From G965216695 sp965216695 (GTDB lineage: Bacteria > Pseudomonadota > Gammaproteobacteria > Pseudomonadales > Azotimanducaceae), in contig OZ244212.1 of the NCBI GenBank assembly GCA_965216695.1, positions 3,472,001 through 3,536,000 of the forward strand: a DNA stretch of 64,000 bases, read 5' to 3'. Shown in pieces: positions 8,552 to 17,140 of this stretch. The first letter of the stretch is position 1, and each line of letters starts with the position of its first letter. Under the pieces are notes generated by a model that ran no database searches, was not told where the DNA came from, and saw only the letters and a program-made list of their open reading frames with translations. The translations under genes were made by a program, and so were the position numbers.

Positions 8552-9936
8552 GTGAGCCGGATCCGGTCGTCGCTGAATTGATCGAGGCCCTTGGCGCCGA
8601 TGCCGTTCTCACCGGGTCGGCGGTTTCGGAACGTTCCGCAGGCATCTGGCGCAAGGATTCCGTGCAGGCGAAAGCGCTGCTGCGACCGACCAGCACCGAA
8701 GAGGTCAGCAAAGCGCTGAGGATCTGCAGCGCGCACCAGCAGAATGTGGTGACGCACGGCGGGCTGACGGGGTTGGTGGAAAGCGCGCTCACAACGCCCG
8801 ACGACATCGTGCTGTCGGTGGAGCGGATGAATGCGATCGAAGAGATGCACGCGGAGGATCGCACCGCGACCGTTCAGGCGGGCGTGATTCTCGAGGTGCT
8901 GCAGGACGCGGCCGAAGACGCGGGCCTGATGTTTCCGCTGGACATCGGCGGCCGCGGCAGCTGTACGATTGGCGGCAACATCGCAACCAATGCGGGCGGC
9001 AATCGCGTGCTGCGTTTCGGCATGATGCGGGACATGGTGCTCGGCGTGGAGGCGGTGCTGGCGGACGGCACGATCGTCTCGTCGTTGAACCAGATGATCA
9101 AAAACAATGCGGGCTATGACCTGAAGCAGCTGTTCATCGGCAGTGAAGGCACCCTCGGCGTGGTAACCCGTGCGGTGGTGCGGCTGCGCGAACGGCCGCA
9201 GGGACAGGCGACGGTGCTCGTCGCGGTGGACGAATTCGCGAAACTGACCCGGCTTCTGAAGTCGCTGGACGCTACGCTCGGTGGTGCGTTGTCGGCATTC
9301 GAGGTGATGTGGAACAGTTTCTACCGGTTGGTTACGACGTCGCCGGCGCGATCGCAACCACCGTTGGATCAGGGCTATCCGTACTATGTGCTGATCGAGG
9401 CGATGGGTCGTGACGAGGCGGCGGTGGAAGCGGCGCTGGCCGACGCGTTGGAGAAGGAACTGGTTGTAGATGCAGTGATCGCCCAATCGGAAGCGCAAGC
9501 CCAACAGCTGTGGGCAATGCGCGACGATGTTGAACAGGCGAACCGGTTTGCGCCGCTGTTCGTATTCGATGTGAGTTTGCGGGTGTCGTGCATGGAGGAT
9601 TACGTGGATGAGGTTTCCCGACGGCTATTCGCCCGGTATCCGGATGCGCACCTGTTCACGTTCGGACATATGGGCGACGGCAATCTGCACTACGCCGTAA
9701 GCGTGGGCGACGGCGCTCCCGAACACCGGCGGGCGGTAGAAGCCTGCATATACGAGCCCCTTGCAGACATTGGGGGGTCGGTGTCTGCGGAGCATGGCGT
9801 TGGGCTGGAAAAAAAGCCGTACCTCTCCGTGTCACGTTCCAGCGACGAGATTGCGCTGATGCGTCGCCTAAAACGTGCTTTGGATCCGGCAGGCATTCTC
9901 AACCGGAACAAGGTTTTCGACTGGCAGGAGGCGTAA
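8548..9936 (+). CDS. FAD-binding oxidoreductase (D-lactate / D-2-hydroxyglutarate dehydrogenase-like)
   Basis: A 462-residue flavoprotein of the GlcD/D2HGDH family, oxidising a D-2-hydroxyacid. The N-terminal FAD_binding_4 domain shows VVTHGGLTGLVESA, the FAD-diphosphate loop MFPLDIGGRGSCTIGGNIATNAGG and the segment LFIGSEGTLGVVT. The C-terminal FAD-oxidase domain ends with FGHMGDGNLHYAV and SVSAEHGVGLEKKPYL, which holds the metal/substrate histidines. I chose GTG 8548, 4 bases before the end of the methyltransferase, with gggaga at 8535-8540 as ribosome site, because the family's conserved start follows. The long upstream extension in the same frame is not coding. Electron acceptor and exact acid are unknown. 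Confidence 0.88.
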   Translation: MSEPDPVVAELIEALGADAVLTGSAVSERSAGIWRKDSVQAKALLRPTSTEEVSKALRICSAHQQNVVTHGGLTGLVESALTTPDDIVLSVERMNAIEEMHAEDRTATVQAGVILEVLQDAAEDAGLMFPLDIGGRGSCTIGGNIATNAGGNRVLRFGMMRDMVLGVEAVLADGTIVSSLNQMIKNNAGYDLKQLFIGSEGTLGVVTRAVVRLRERPQGQATVLVAVDEFAKLTRLLKSLDATLGGALSAFEVMWNSFYRLVTTSPARSQPPLDQGYPYYVLIEAMGRDEAAVEAALADALEKELVVDAVIAQSEAQAQQLWAMRDDVEQANRFAPLFVFDVSLRVSCMEDYVDEVSRRLFARYPDAHLFTFGHMGDGNLHYAVSVGDGAPEHRRAVEACIYEPLADIGGSVSAEHGVGLEKKPYLSVSRSSDEIALMRRLKRALDPAGILNRNKVFDWQEA

Positions 9937-9941
9937 CACCC

Positions 9942-11339
9942 ATGGCGGACTGGCACTATCATTCCTTGAGCGATGTCTGCCGTCGGATGAAGAGCGGCGA
10001 GCTCAGTGCGCAAACGCTGACGGAACAGACGCTGGAACGCATCCGCGCGTTGGAGCCATCGCTTAGAAGCTTTGCGACCGTTCTCGAAGACCAGGCCTTG
10101 GAGACCGCCGAGCGTTGCGATCGGGATCGCGCGGAAGGCCGGCCGCTCGGGCCGCTGCACGGCGTTCCCATCGCGGTGAAGGACCTGCTCAATACCGAGG
10201 GGTGTGTAACCGCGAGCGGCACCCGGGTCATGCGTGATTTCGTGCCCGATCACGATGCCACCGTAGTGCGTCGCTTGCGCGCCGCCGGTGCGGTGCTTGT
10301 AGGCAAAACCCAACTTACCGAAGGGGCCTTCGCCGCCCATCACCCGGACATCGCACCGCCCGTCAATCCGTGGAATGCGGCCTACTGGCCGGGGGTGTCA
10401 TCGTCAGGTTCCGGCGTGTCGGTTGCGGCCGGACTCGCCTTTGCATCGCTCGGCACGGATACCGGTGGCAGCATCCGCTTTCCAAGTGCAATGAACGGGT
10501 TGGTGGGGATCAAACCCACCTATGGGCGGGTAAGCCGTTTTGGCGCTTTTCCGCTCGGAGAGTCGTTGGACCACATCGGCCCGATGGCCCGAAACGTGGA
10601 AGACGCCGCCCGTGTTCTCGGCGTGCTTGCGGGTGAGGATCCGAATGACGCCACCACGCTTGCGGCGCCGGTACCCGCGTATGCACAGGACATCGTGCGG
10701 GACCTGCCGAGCATGCGGATTGGCGTGGATTGGCCCTACGTGGGCGAGGGTGTTCAACACGGTGTTGCGGATCTGGTGGAACGTGCGTTGGACGTGTTTC
10801 GGGGACTGGGGGCGACGGTGCGGGAAGTCTCGATGCCGGAAGACGTGCGCCGCCTTTCCGATGGTTGGAGCGCTACCTGCGGTGTGGAATGCGCACGCGC
10901 CCACGCTCGCTACTATCCCGCGCGGCGCGAAGAATACGGACCCGCGCTGTCGTCGTTGATCGAAACCGGAATGACAGTATCTGCAGACGAGTATCAATCG
11001 TTGGAACGGTCGCGGGAACGCTTTCGGGGCGAACTCGACGTGCTGCTCGATACGGTTGACGTTCTCATCGCACCGGCCATGCCTGTGTTGTCACCCACGG
11101 TGGACTCGATGGATCGGGCGGTAGCAGACGATGAAGTGCGCGTGGCGTTCGTTCAGTTCACCGCACCGTTCGATTACTCGGGTCATCCTACAATCAGTTT
11201 ACCGCTCGAGCTCGACGCGGCTGGCGTACCGCAGGGGATACAGTTGATTGGCCGCACGCTCGGTGAGCCGACGCTGGTTCGTGCAGGCAGCGCGTTCGAG
11301 GCGGCCGTGGGTTTCGATGTCCGACCGCCGTGCGGGTAG
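9942..11339 (+). CDS. Amidase (amidase signature family)
   Basis: A 465-residue amidase with the full Ser-cisSer-Lys machinery: catalytic Lys in VPIAVKDLLNTEG (about residue 84), the first Ser in GVSSSGSGVS (about 160) and the cis-Ser in LGTDTGGSIRFPS. The N-terminal helix pattern ALEPSLRSFATV is typical of AtzF/GatA-like enzymes. It would hydrolyse a carboxamide in the cytoplasm; the substrate is not evident. Not GatA itself: gatB and gatC are absent. It starts 5 bases after the FAD-linked oxidase and its end overlaps the cupin gene by 10 bases. Confidence 0.9.
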   Translation: MADWHYHSLSDVCRRMKSGELSAQTLTEQTLERIRALEPSLRSFATVLEDQALETAERCDRDRAEGRPLGPLHGVPIAVKDLLNTEGCVTASGTRVMRDFVPDHDATVVRRLRAAGAVLVGKTQLTEGAFAAHHPDIAPPVNPWNAAYWPGVSSSGSGVSVAAGLAFASLGTDTGGSIRFPSAMNGLVGIKPTYGRVSRFGAFPLGESLDHIGPMARNVEDAARVLGVLAGEDPNDATTLAAPVPAYAQDIVRDLPSMRIGVDWPYVGEGVQHGVADLVERALDVFRGLGATVREVSMPEDVRRLSDGWSATCGVECARAHARYYPARREEYGPALSSLIETGMTVSADEYQSLERSRERFRGELDVLLDTVDVLIAPAMPVLSPTVDSMDRAVADDEVRVAFVQFTAPFDYSGHPTISLPLELDAAGVPQGIQLIGRTLGEPTLVRAGSAFEAAVGFDVRPPCG

Positions 11340-11662
11340 TCGAGTTCTCACGATCGGTCGCGCGGCCGATCGACGATTTCGACAGTGCGTACGCAGCGAG
11401 CGTGCATTTGGCCAGTGGCCGCGGCGATGCGCACGTGTACGTGATTCATTTTGGTCCTGATGGGGTGATCGGCGAACACCCGACAGGATTCTGCCAGCTG
11501 TTTCTCGTTACCGCCGGAGTTGGCTGGGCCGCTGGTGCAGATGGAAATCGGGTTGCGCTTCTGCCCGGCCAGGGTGCGCGATTCGATCGCGGAGAATTGC
11601 ACAGTAAGGGTGGTGCCGACGGAACCGTGGCGACAATGGTGCAGATCGATGCGTTCGATTGA
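11330..11662 (+). CDS. Small cupin-like protein
   Basis: A 110-residue single-domain beta-barrel protein. The order of segments fits a cupin: VYVIHFGPDGVIGEHPTG (with a histidine/glutamate pair), LFLVTAGVGWAAGADG, and LLPGQGARFDRGELHSKGG (a second motif with His). One metal-binding histidine of motif 1 is weakly conserved, so metal binding is uncertain. The GTG start at 11330 overlaps the end of the amidase gene by 10 bases, which suggests translational coupling and a role in the same unknown pathway. Confidence 0.7.
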   Translation: MRVVEFSRSVARPIDDFDSAYAASVHLASGRGDAHVYVIHFGPDGVIGEHPTGFCQLFLVTAGVGWAAGADGNRVALLPGQGARFDRGELHSKGGADGTVATMVQIDAFD

Positions 11663-11690
11663 GTTTCGACGTATTGGCGGCGCGCTTACG

Positions 11691-12137
11691 TCAGATCCAG
11701 CGGCGCACCTGATCCTTGTACGCCAGGTAGGGTTTCCCGAACTGCTGGTGCATTTTCACCTCTTCGCGGGCGATGAAAAGGAACTGGATGATGAACAGGA
11801 ACACCGGCAGTACCAGCCAGGGAAGAATGCGGTTCAGCAACAGTGCCACGCCGATCAGTGCGAGCATCATGCCCAGATACATGGGATTGCGCGACAGCTT
11901 GAACATACCGTCGGTAACGAAGTGCGATGAATCCGTCAGCGGGATGATGTTGGTGCCCACCTTACTGAATTGACGGCTCGCGACCAATGCGATGGCGATT
12001 CCGGCCACGAGCGGTAGTACACCGAGCCATGGAAACGGTTGCGGGAGCAGCGGGTCACCGACGAGCGACAACAGCAGCATCAACAGCAGGCTAGCGACCC
12101 AGTAGTGAGGCGGCAGGATCTTCGGTGGTGTATCCAT
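11691..12137 (-). CDS. PEMT/ICMT-like membrane methyltransferase
   Basis: Integral membrane protein of 148 residues with four hydrophobic helices. The C-terminal half has the isoprenylcysteine-carboxylmethyltransferase / phospholipid-methyltransferase signature: LSRNPMYLGMMLALIG, then REEVKMHQQFGKPYLAYKDQVRRWI with the conserved EE, FG and Y..Y residues that bind SAM. These small bacterial members methylate unknown lipids or membrane-bound small molecules. It is a single gene, convergent with the cupin gene and divergent from the monooxygenase-like gene. Confidence 0.8.
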   Translation of the reverse strand: MDTPPKILPPHYWVASLLLMLLLSLVGDPLLPQPFPWLGVLPLVAGIAIALVASRQFSKVGTNIIPLTDSSHFVTDGMFKLSRNPMYLGMMLALIGVALLLNRILPWLVLPVFLFIIQFLFIAREEVKMHQQFGKPYLAYKDQVRRWI

Positions 12138-12203
12138 CCGCCGAAGATATCAATCCCGCGGTAGGTGCGCTAGCCTGCCGGGATCACGGTCGAGGAGCGA
12201 ACG

Positions 12204-12509
12204 ATGTTTCTGGCGATGAACCGGTTTCAGATTGCGAGGGGATTCGAGGACGGCTTCGAACAGGTGTGGCGACAACGGGAGAGCTTTCTGGACGAAGTTC
12301 CGGGATTCCGATCGTTTGCGTTGCTGCGGGGTACGTCGAACGACGAGTTCACGTTGTACGCGTCGCACAGTGTCTGGGAATCACGCGCTGCGTTCGATGC
12401 GTGGACGGAATCGGATAACTTCCGCAAGGCACATGCGCAAACGAGCGCGCCCAAAGGCACCTACCTCGGTCATCCGAATCTGGAGACGTTCGACGAAGTG
12501 TCGCTTTAA
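12204..12509 (+). CDS. Antibiotic-biosynthesis-monooxygenase fold protein (IsdG/HmoA-like)
   Basis: A 101-residue ABM-fold protein similar to haem-degrading monooxygenases. It shows the N-terminal MNRFQIARGFEDGFEQVW with the conserved Asn, ESFLDEVPGFRSFALLRG, the conserved Trp in HSVWESRAAFDAWTES, and FRKAHAQ carrying the candidate haem-ligand His. The Asn-Trp-His triad is therefore present. It could free iron from haem or act as a quinone/antibiotic monooxygenase; no haem transport gene lies nearby to decide. Single gene; its end almost touches the convergent membrane protein gene. Confidence 0.8.
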   Translation: MFLAMNRFQIARGFEDGFEQVWRQRESFLDEVPGFRSFALLRGTSNDEFTLYASHSVWESRAAFDAWTESDNFRKAHAQTSAPKGTYLGHPNLETFDEVSL

Positions 12510-12512
12510 CTC

Positions 12513-12908
12513 TCAGAGGCCGCCGTTGGCGCGCGACCAGAAGCGCTTGCGGCAGATCCAGAAGACGATGCCGGCCACGACGAGCGCAGAGCTCAAGTAC
12601 TTGAGTATGTCGGTAACGGGGTTGAAGAAGGCGTACAGCTCAAATGCCAGCGCCGCTAGGAACACAACCGAATACAGCAACGGGAAAATCGCCGGTTGCC
12701 GACGATGAATCGTGAACAGCACGGCGGTGGACAGGAGGATCGCAGCGGTCACGGACGGCACGGCCAGCGCGTAAAGGTTGTCATTCAGGTCGACCGACGC
12801 GGGTAGAAAACCCATCAGCGCCACGCCCGTGAGCTCGGTAAGCACCACGCTCACGAGCGCCATCACCACGACCACGGCGCTCATCCATGTCCATTGCCAG
12901 GTGGTCAT
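12513..12908 (-). CDS. Hypothetical four-helix membrane protein
   Basis: A 131-residue protein with four clear hydrophobic segments (about residues 7-33, 45-65, 73-93 and 99-118) and short loops, ending with the basic tail ICRKRFWSRANGGL. I do not recognise the family. It probably sits in the inner membrane. It lies 29 bases downstream of the MaoC-family gene on the same strand and could share its transcript. Confidence 0.7.
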   Translation of the reverse strand: MTTWQWTWMSAVVVVMALVSVVLTELTGVALMGFLPASVDLNDNLYALAVPSVTAAILLSTAVLFTIHRRQPAIFPLLYSVVFLAALAFELYAFFNPVTDILKYLSSALVVAGIVFWICRKRFWSRANGGL

Positions 12909-12937
12909 GTCAACGTATTCATGTCAGGGGTGCTCCT

Positions 12938-13774
12938 TCATTCGAACCTGAACCGACCCTGGTCGATCACAATCTCGTCGCGCTGGTTGGCGGTACGGTA
13001 CAGCGCTTTGTTGCCGTCGACCCACATTGAGATTGTGAGCGTGTCTCCCGGGATTACCGGCCGCGAGAAACGGCTGCGCATGCTCTTGAAACGGCTGGGA
13101 TCGCCGTCGCACAGCGTGTGCAGCAAGGCTCTGCCGGTGAAACCGTACGTGCACAGCCCGTGCAGAATCGGCGTGTCGAAGCCGCCCATCTTGGCGAACG
13201 CAGGATCCGAATGCAGGGGATTGCGGTCGCCGCTCAAGCGGTACGTCAGCGCCTGATCCTCGCGCGTGGCGTAGGTAACCTGATGGTCTGCGGCCCGCTC
13301 GGGAAACGCGACCTTAACGGCGGGACCGCGCTCGCCACCCCAGCCGCCTTCCCCCCGGCAGTACAGACTGCTGAACGTTTTCAACAGCGGTTTGCCCGTT
13401 GCGGTATTGGTGGCCGTGGCCTCGAACTCCAGCACACCGGCGTTGCCTTTGTCCCAGACGCCAACCACCTTACCGGTGCTCTCGAGCTCGCCGTCGGGCG
13501 GTATCTCGTCGAAGAGTTCGATCCCCTGCTCGCCGTGCACCATCAGCGTGGGATTGAAGGAACCGATCTTGTCCATTGGCACGCCGCCCCCGCCGATGAT
13601 GACCGCGAACGTGGGCAGCACTTTCTGTGCCGTGTTGGCGGTGTTTTCGGTGGTGAACGCGAGTTCGTCGGTTCCGGCGCCGACGCCTACGGCGTACAAC
13701 AAGGCGTCTTTGCTCGTCCATCGGCGTTTTACCGGCGTACCTACGGCCCCGGCGGCATCGGGATTGAGCGGCAT
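12938..13774 (-). CDS. MaoC-family enoyl-CoA / 3-hydroxyacyl-CoA hydratase
   Basis: Double-hotdog hydratase of 278 residues, acting on trans-2-enoyl-CoA or 3-hydroxyacyl-CoA. The C-terminal hotdog has the hydratase-2 motif: TYRLSGDRNPLHSDPAFAKMGGFDTPILHGLC, with the Asp-His pair (D in GDRNPLH and its His) and GF..PILHG. The N-terminal half (TVKRRW-like start, ALLYAVGVGAG, LPTFAVIIGG) is the degenerate first hotdog usual in MFE-2/peroxisomal-type hydratases. I use ATG 13774 with GGAGGA just upstream; an upstream in-frame extension is not coding. It is divergent from the thiolase-like and DUF35 genes, as in steroid or fatty-acid side-chain degradation clusters. Confidence 0.9.
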   Translation of the reverse strand: MPLNPDAAGAVGTPVKRRWTSKDALLYAVGVGAGTDELAFTTENTANTAQKVLPTFAVIIGGGGVPMDKIGSFNPTLMVHGEQGIELFDEIPPDGELESTGKVVGVWDKGNAGVLEFEATATNTATGKPLLKTFSSLYCRGEGGWGGERGPAVKVAFPERAADHQVTYATREDQALTYRLSGDRNPLHSDPAFAKMGGFDTPILHGLCTYGFTGRALLHTLCDGDPSRFKSMRSRFSRPVIPGDTLTISMWVDGNKALYRTANQRDEIVIDQGRFRFE

Positions 13775-13921
13775 GTGGAATCCTCCGTTTCGGTGCTGTA
13801 CGTGTCGTGCGCGGCTACGATAGCCCAAGCACCCGGGTGCTTTCAAAGCGATGGCGCACAGTGGTGCGGGCCTCTATATGCGCAGGTATAGTGGATCGTT
13901 CTGGTTTGACGGGGGAGACGT

Positions 13922-15100
13922 ATGACACGCTCGTTGCGGGGACGCGCTGCCGTGGTCGGCGTGGGCGAAACACCGTACTACAAGCGCGGCGAATCGCCGG
14001 ATGCGGAATTCAAGCTGGCGCTGGATGCGATCGTTACGGCGTGCGAGGACGCGGGTATTGCGCCACGGGACGTCGACGGCTTTGCATCGTACAGCAATGA
14101 CCGCAGCGATCCGTCCCGGTTGTCCGCGGCGCTCGGGTGCAGAGAACTTCGTTTCGCAAACATGCAGTGGGGTGGCGGCGGTGGCGGTGGCTCGGCTGCA
14201 CTCGCCAACGCGGCCGCCGCGATTGCAACCGGCCTCGCGGAATGTGTCGTTGTTTTCCGCGCGCTGGCCCAGGGTCAGTTCGGACGCTTCGGGCAGGGGC
14301 CGCGCCGTTCGAGCATTGCTGGTGAATTTGCGCATACGATTCCCTACGGTCTGATGTCCCCGGCGCAGATGTTCGCGATGAAGGTGACGCGATTCATGCA
14401 CGAATACGGCGTGGAGCAGTCGGCGCTTCGTTCGATCGCCCTTGCGAGCTACGCGCACGCGCAGAACAACCCGCGCGCCGTTATGCACGGGCGGCCGCTC
14501 GACGAGGCAACCTACGATGCGTCGCGCTGGATCGTGGAGCCCTTTCACCTGTACGACTGTTGTCTGGAGAACGACGGTGCGGCTGCGATGGTGCTTGTTT
14601 CGGCCGAGCGCGCGGCCGATTTTTCTCATCCGCCGTGCTACCTGCTCGGTGCGGTTGCCGGATCGCATCACCGCGCGGGTGCGCCGGTACACAACGCGCC
14701 GGACTACGCCACGTCCAGTTTCAAAACGCTGGCCCCGCGTCTGTACGAGATGGCTGGTGTGAAACCCGCCGACGTCGACGTTGTGCAGAGCTATGAGAAC
14801 TTTACCGGAGGCGTGCTGATGAGCCTGGTGGAACACGGATTGTGCGCGGAAGATGAGTGCAATCAGTTTCTGGTCAAGGAAAACCTGATCGCCCCGGGCG
14901 GCAGACTGCCGCTCAATACCAGCGGCGGCAACCTGGCGGAATGCTACATGCACGGCCTCGGATTGAACGTGGAAGGCGTACGGCAGATCCGGGGAACGTC
15001 GTGTAATCCGGTCGCGGACGTGAATGTGTCCCTGGTTATTTCGGGCCCGATGGTCACACCGGTTAGCGCCTGCATCTTTGGATCGGAGTCGGTGGTATGA
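13922..15100 (+). CDS. Thiolase-like lipid-transfer-type protein (possible acyl-CoA aldolase)
   Basis: A 392-residue SCP-x/Ltp-type thiolase homologue. Hallmarks are AVVGVGETPYYKRGE at the start, FRALAQGQFGRFGQG, and GGRLPLNTSGGNLAECYMHG near the end with the GGN and His region of the thiolase active site. The usual nucleophilic Cys is missing: the segment that should hold it reads MQWGGGGGGGSAALANAA. This is the pattern of thiolase-like retro-aldolases (such as steroid side-chain Ltp2) which need a DUF35 partner, and the next gene, overlapping by 4 bases, is exactly that. The function is thus likely C-C bond cleavage of a 3-hydroxyacyl-CoA and not classical thiolysis; this is inferred by eye alignment. 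Confidence 0.88.
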   Translation: MTRSLRGRAAVVGVGETPYYKRGESPDAEFKLALDAIVTACEDAGIAPRDVDGFASYSNDRSDPSRLSAALGCRELRFANMQWGGGGGGGSAALANAAAAIATGLAECVVVFRALAQGQFGRFGQGPRRSSIAGEFAHTIPYGLMSPAQMFAMKVTRFMHEYGVEQSALRSIALASYAHAQNNPRAVMHGRPLDEATYDASRWIVEPFHLYDCCLENDGAAAMVLVSAERAADFSHPPCYLLGAVAGSHHRAGAPVHNAPDYATSSFKTLAPRLYEMAGVKPADVDVVQSYENFTGGVLMSLVEHGLCAEDECNQFLVKENLIAPGGRLPLNTSGGNLAECYMHGLGLNVEGVRQIRGTSCNPVADVNVSLVISGPMVTPVSACIFGSESVV

Positions 15101-15543
15101 GTCAGCACTATCTTGCACCCGGGTTGCCGCAGCCGATCCCGTCGCCCGACGGCCTCGACGAGCCGTTCTGGACCGCGCTTCGCGCGCACCAGCTTAAGCT
15201 GCAACGCTGCAACGGTTGTGATCGGTGGCAGTGGGGGCCCGAATGGATCTGCCACCGTTGCCTTGGCGACGAACTTCGCTTCGAGCTGACGGAACCGGTG
15301 GGCGTGATCTACAGCTACGAACGCGTGTGGCATCCGGTGCATCCCGCGCTCAAGGAACAGGGGCCGTATCTGGTCGTGCTGGTGGAACTTCCCCAGGCGG
15401 ACAACGTGCGGCTGGTCGGCAATCTGCTGGGTGACCCGCAACAGGTGGTAAAAATTGGCTCAGCGGTGGAAGCGGTGTTTGAAGATCATAACGATGCGGA
15501 CCCGCCATTCACGCTGCTCCAATGGAGGACCATGCACGCATGA
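15097..15543 (+). CDS. DUF35 zinc-ribbon / OB-fold protein, thiolase partner
   Basis: A 148-residue protein with an N-terminal rubredoxin-like zinc ribbon, CNGCDRWQWGPEWICHRC (four Cys, about residues 33-50), and a C-terminal OB fold (VGVIYSYERVWHPVHPA, LVVLVELPQADNVRLVGNLLG). DUF35 proteins form complexes with thiolase-like aldolases or enoyl-CoA hydratase/dehydrogenases and bind acyl-CoA. The start overlaps the thiolase-like gene by ATGA and its stop overlaps the next gene by ATGA, so the three are tightly coupled. This strongly suggests that it is the obligate partner of the upstream protein. Confidence 0.9.
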   Translation: MSQHYLAPGLPQPIPSPDGLDEPFWTALRAHQLKLQRCNGCDRWQWGPEWICHRCLGDELRFELTEPVGVIYSYERVWHPVHPALKEQGPYLVVLVELPQADNVRLVGNLLGDPQQVVKIGSAVEAVFEDHNDADPPFTLLQWRTMHA

Positions 15544-16673
15544 CCGCAATCGAAGGAACCTGTAATGAACGCTTCGCTCCGGTAAGGGAGGCATTCGAGA
15601 AAAATTTCGAGAAAGCCGGCGACGTGGGCGCGAGCGTCGCGGTGACGCTCGAGGGCGAGTACGTGGTGGATATGTGGGGTGGTCATAGCGACGCCGCGCA
15701 GCGCTCGCCCTGGCAGCAGGACACGATCGTGAATGTGTATTCCACCACCAAGACCATGACGGCGCTTGCGGCGCTGCTGCTTGCGGACCGTGGCGAGATC
15801 GACTTTTACGCACCGGTAAAAACGTACTGGCCGGAGTTTGCGCAGAACGGCAAGGATGGTATCGAAGTGCGGCACCTGATGAGCCACACAGCAGGGTTGT
15901 CGGGGCTTGCGGAGCGGCTCTCGGGTGACGAACTGTACGATTGGGAGCGGGTGTGTGACGTGCTGGCTCGGCAGGCGCCCTGGTGGGAGCCGGGTACGGC
16001 GAGCGGCTACCACGCGATGACGCAGGGGCACTTGATCGGCGAAGTGGTTCGCCGCGTAACCGGTTCTACCCTTGGGCGGTTTTTCCGGGACGAACTCGCT
16101 GAACCGTTGGGCGCGGACTTCCACATTGGTGTGCCGGAGGAACACTTCCCCAGGATTGCGGAGCTGATTCCGCCGGAGCGACCGCCGGCCGGAGCGACCG
16201 GGGACAAAACGAGCATTGCGGCAAGAACCTTTGCGAGCCCGGCGGTTGATGCGGGTGCAGCGAGTACCGCAGCCTGGCGCAGCGCGGAGATTCCTGCGGG
16301 CAATGGCCACGGGAACGCGCGGTCCGTCGTACGCGTACAGTCACTTGTGGCCAACGGCGGCTCGGTGTTCGGAAAAACATTGATGAGCGAAGCGGGTTGC
16401 CGGCGTATCTTCGACGAGCAGAGTAACGGCAAAGACCTGGTGCTGGGTGTGCCCATCCGCTTCGGCATGGGCTACGGATTGACCAGCGACCTGCTGCCGA
16501 TGGGCCCCAACCCGCACATCGCGTATTGGGGTGGCTGGGGTGGGTCCACCGTGGTGGTCGACCTGGATGCGAGGCTATGCGTGTCCTACGTAATGAATCG
16601 GATGGAGGGCAACCTGCTCGGCGACCGGCGCGGCTTCTCGCTGTTGCAGGCCGCGTACCGGGCGCTTGCGTGA
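15540..16673 (+). CDS. Serine hydrolase, beta-lactamase/EstB family
   Basis: A 377-residue serine hydrolase related to class C beta-lactamases and EstB esterases. The catalytic STTK (SxxK) tetrad is in NVYSTTKTMTALAALLL at about residues 66-69, the second motif tyrosine is in ASGYHAMTQGHLIG, and a WGGWGGS segment near the end takes the place of the KTG motif. No signal peptide is seen, so it is probably a cytoplasmic esterase or acyltransferase. ATG 15540 overlaps the DUF35 stop by 4 bases and has GGAGGA ten bases upstream. Genes of this type often accompany acyl-CoA catabolic clusters in gammaproteobacteria and actinobacteria. Confidence 0.88.
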   Translation: MTAIEGTCNERFAPVREAFEKNFEKAGDVGASVAVTLEGEYVVDMWGGHSDAAQRSPWQQDTIVNVYSTTKTMTALAALLLADRGEIDFYAPVKTYWPEFAQNGKDGIEVRHLMSHTAGLSGLAERLSGDELYDWERVCDVLARQAPWWEPGTASGYHAMTQGHLIGEVVRRVTGSTLGRFFRDELAEPLGADFHIGVPEEHFPRIAELIPPERPPAGATGDKTSIAARTFASPAVDAGAASTAAWRSAEIPAGNGHGNARSVVRVQSLVANGGSVFGKTLMSEAGCRRIFDEQSNGKDLVLGVPIRFGMGYGLTSDLLPMGPNPHIAYWGGWGGSTVVVDLDARLCVSYVMNRMEGNLLGDRRGFSLLQAAYRALA

Positions 16674-16677
16674 CCTC

Positions 16678-17091
16678 TCACCCGGGCAGTACTGCGTGCA
16701 CCACGCCCATGACCGTGTAGAAGATCAACCAGTAGCCGGCATCGATGAAAAAAAGTGCCCGGCCTTTCTGTGAGAAGAGATAGTTCGTGCCGATTGCCGG
16801 CACGATGAAGCCGAGCGCAACCCCGAACGCGGTCAGTATCTTCACCGCGACCCCCAGTTCCGTCTCGTAGCTCGCGAACGTGTGCGCGAGCGTCCACGAG
16901 GCGAGCAGCGAAAATGCAAACGCGCCGCCGTAGATTACCGGCATGTTGCCCTTGCGAATGTCGTCTTCAGTGAGGCCCACGGCGCCCATCCAACGCTGCC
17001 CCATGATCGGCCCGTACCAGATACCGCCAACGATGAAGCCCGATATGGCGGCGCCGAGCACCGCTATCCAGTTGACGTCGAGAAGGTTCAT
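16678..17091 (-). CDS. DUF1761 membrane protein
   Basis: A 137-residue integral membrane protein with four hydrophobic helices. It begins NLLDVNWIAVLGAAISGFIVGGIWYGP, with GQRWMGAVGLTEDDI following, which is the recognisable DUF1761 pattern. Function is unknown. The start is ATG 17091, preceded by AGGAGG; longer in-frame extension toward 17247 overlaps the PPK2 end and has no ribosome site. It is convergent with the serine hydrolase gene and downstream of PPK2 on the same strand. Confidence 0.83.
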   Translation of the reverse strand: MNLLDVNWIAVLGAAISGFIVGGIWYGPIMGQRWMGAVGLTEDDIRKGNMPVIYGGAFAFSLLASWTLAHTFASYETELGVAVKILTAFGVALGFIVPAIGTNYLFSQKGRALFFIDAGYWLIFYTVMGVVHAVLPG

Positions 17092-17140
17092 GTGCGGCCT
17101 CCTTTCGGATGCGGGGTGGTGTGGAGTGAATAAGGTACCG

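Noticed and set aside
13874..15118. A 414-codon minus-strand frame opposite the thiolase-like gene
   Set aside because: Antisense artefact; the thiolase-like and DUF35 proteins are clearly real.
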